Part shown: one piece after another, positions 14,687-15,635 of the stretch | Layout of the letters: every line of letters starts with the position of its first letter | Numbering within the stretch: position 1 is the first letter of the stretch | DNA from: Actinomycetes bacterium | GTDB lineage: Bacteria; Actinomycetota; Acidimicrobiia; Acidimicrobiales; RAAP-2 | Direction of reading: 5' to 3' | Assembly: GCA_021799915.1 (NCBI GenBank) | Contig: JAJYZN010000049.1 | Location: 1-15,635 of the forward strand | Length of the DNA: 15,635 nucleotides | Translations under genes and position numbers: made by a program | The notes under the pieces: generated by a model | What the model saw: the letters and a program-made list of their open reading frames with translations, nothing else | The model's database searches: none | Told to the model about the DNA's origin: nothing

Positions 14687-15635
14687 TCAGCCCATGCCGG
14701 TAGCGACCAGCCCACGACGTTCCAGCATGACGCGGAGGTCGTGGGGGTTCGAGGCCATCATGAGCGCCTCTTCCAACGTCACCATGCCGTCTTGGAGATG
14801 ACGGGCCAGGCTCTGGTCGAACGTCTGCATCCCGTAGTACTCGCCGTCGGCGATGATCTGCTCGATCTCCCCGGTGAGGTCCGGGTCGGCGATGCACTGG
14901 CGGATCCGACCGTTCACCACCATGATCTCGAGGGCCGGCACCCTGCCTCGTCCGTCGGCGCGGCGGACGAGGCGCTGGGCGATCGTGCCCCGGAGCGCGC
15001 CCGAGAGCGACACCCTGGCCTGGGACTGCTGGTGCGGGGGAAAGAAGTCGATGACTCTGTTGATCGTCTCGGTGGCATCGATGGTGTGCAGGGTCGTAAG
15101 CACGAGGTGCCCGGTCTCGGCTGCCGTCAGCGCCGCCGACGCCGTCTCGAGGTCGCGCATCTCGCCGACCAGGATGACGTCGGGGTCCTGGCGCAGGCCG
15201 ACGCGCATCGCGCTTGCGAACGTGTCGGTATCGAAGCCCACCTCCCGCTGGTCCACGGCCGCGACGTTGTCCCGGTGGAGGTACTCGATCGGGTCCTCGA
15301 TGGTGATGATGTGGCAGGGCCGGGTCCGGTTGATGTGGTCGACCATCGTGGCCAAGGTGGTGGTCTTCCCCGAGCCGGTCGGACCGGTGACCAGCACCAG
15401 GCCCCGTTGCTCCGACGCCAGCTCGTAGATCACCGGGGGGAGGCCCAGCTCCTCGGCCGATCCGGGGTTGGGGCGTACCCAGCGGAAGGCGATGGCGATG
15501 GAGCTTCGCTGGAAGTACGCGTTCACGCGGAACCGTCCCACCCCGGCGACCGAGTACGCGAAGTCCGCTTCGTGGTGCTTCTCGAAGATCTCGGCCACGT
15601 GGGCCGGCATGATCGCCTCCACGAGCATCTGGGTG
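14687..15635 (-). CDS. Second PilT-family ATPase (5' part beyond window)
   Basis: At least 315 residues of a PilT/PilU-type ATPase are present, with the N-terminal part outside the window (the frame continues upstream of Met at 15628). Counted from that Met: AGVGRFRVNAYFQR (28-41), Walker A GPTGSGKTT (82-90), Asp box ITIEDPIEYLH (108-118), Walker B DPDVILVGEMRD (138-149), His box GHLVLTTLHT (163-172). The C-terminal retraction-type AIRNLIRE motif of PilT is not kept: the segment reads RIRQCIADPDLTGEIEQI (241-258) before YYGMQTFDQSL. It is therefore a divergent paralogue of the PilT encoded at 8838-10505, perhaps a PilU-like accessory motor. It is the last gene before the convergent pilD homologue. 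Whether it has an N-terminal extension cannot be seen. Confidence 0.9.
   Translation of the reverse strand, partial: TQMLVEAIMPAHVAEIFEKHHEADFAYSVAGVGRFRVNAYFQRSSIAIAFRWVRPNPGSAEELGLPPVIYELASEQRGLVLVTGPTGSGKTTTLATMVDHINRTRPCHIITIEDPIEYLHRDNVAAVDQREVGFDTDTFASAMRVGLRQDPDVILVGEMRDLETASAALTAAETGHLVLTTLHTIDATETINRVIDFFPPHQQSQARVSLSGALRGTIAQRLVRRADGRGRVPALEIMVVNGRIRQCIADPDLTGEIEQIIADGEYYGMQTFDQSLARHLQDGMVTLEEALMMASNPHDLRVMLERRGLVATGMG

Overview
The window is high-GC DNA with dense, overlapping, mostly minus-strand genes. The gene content points to an actinomycete, most likely of the class Acidimicrobiia or a related deep lineage. The clues are a fused PafB-PafC regulator, a lysine/alanine-rich histone-like protein, GTG and TTG starts, and a type IV pilus (T4P) motor cluster. 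This assignment is inferred from gene content; no rRNA or tRNA is present to confirm it.

Layout. (1) 1-100, minus: the start of a very basic, histone H1-like protein. (2) 615-3564: a convergent pair made of a TraG/VirD4-like coupling ATPase (plus) and a MobF/TrwC-type relaxase (minus), with no other conjugation genes visible. This looks like a reduced mobilisation module. (3) 3615-7242, minus: three tightly coupled genes, transcribed as a UPF0104/LPG-synthase-like membrane protein, then a small lipoprotein, then a fused PafBC WYL regulator. They overlap as ATGA and GTGA. (4) 7255-7552: a gap with hairpins, one of them a possible terminator for the pil operon. (5) 7553-13459, minus: pilB-pilT-pilC. 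(6) 13733-14599, plus: a divergent prepilin-peptidase homologue. (7) 14687-15635, minus: a second PilT, cut by the window edge.

The pil genes supply the cytoplasmic motor of a type IV pilus: PilB extends, the PilT paralogues retract, and PilC is the inner-membrane platform. Pilins and alignment proteins (PilM/N/O) are not in the window.

The most notable points are as follows. PilB is about 985 residues and carries a duplicated MshEN-type half-domain separated by a roughly 310-residue acidic linker. PilT carries an N-terminal MshEN-like domain that ordinary PilT lacks. The PilD homologue keeps its zinc-type cysteines but appears to have lost both catalytic aspartates. An AT-rich inverted repeat directly upstream of the relaxase is a possible oriT or regulatory site. 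Start choices are weakest for the coupling protein, the membrane protein and pilD, where no clear ribosome binding site is seen.
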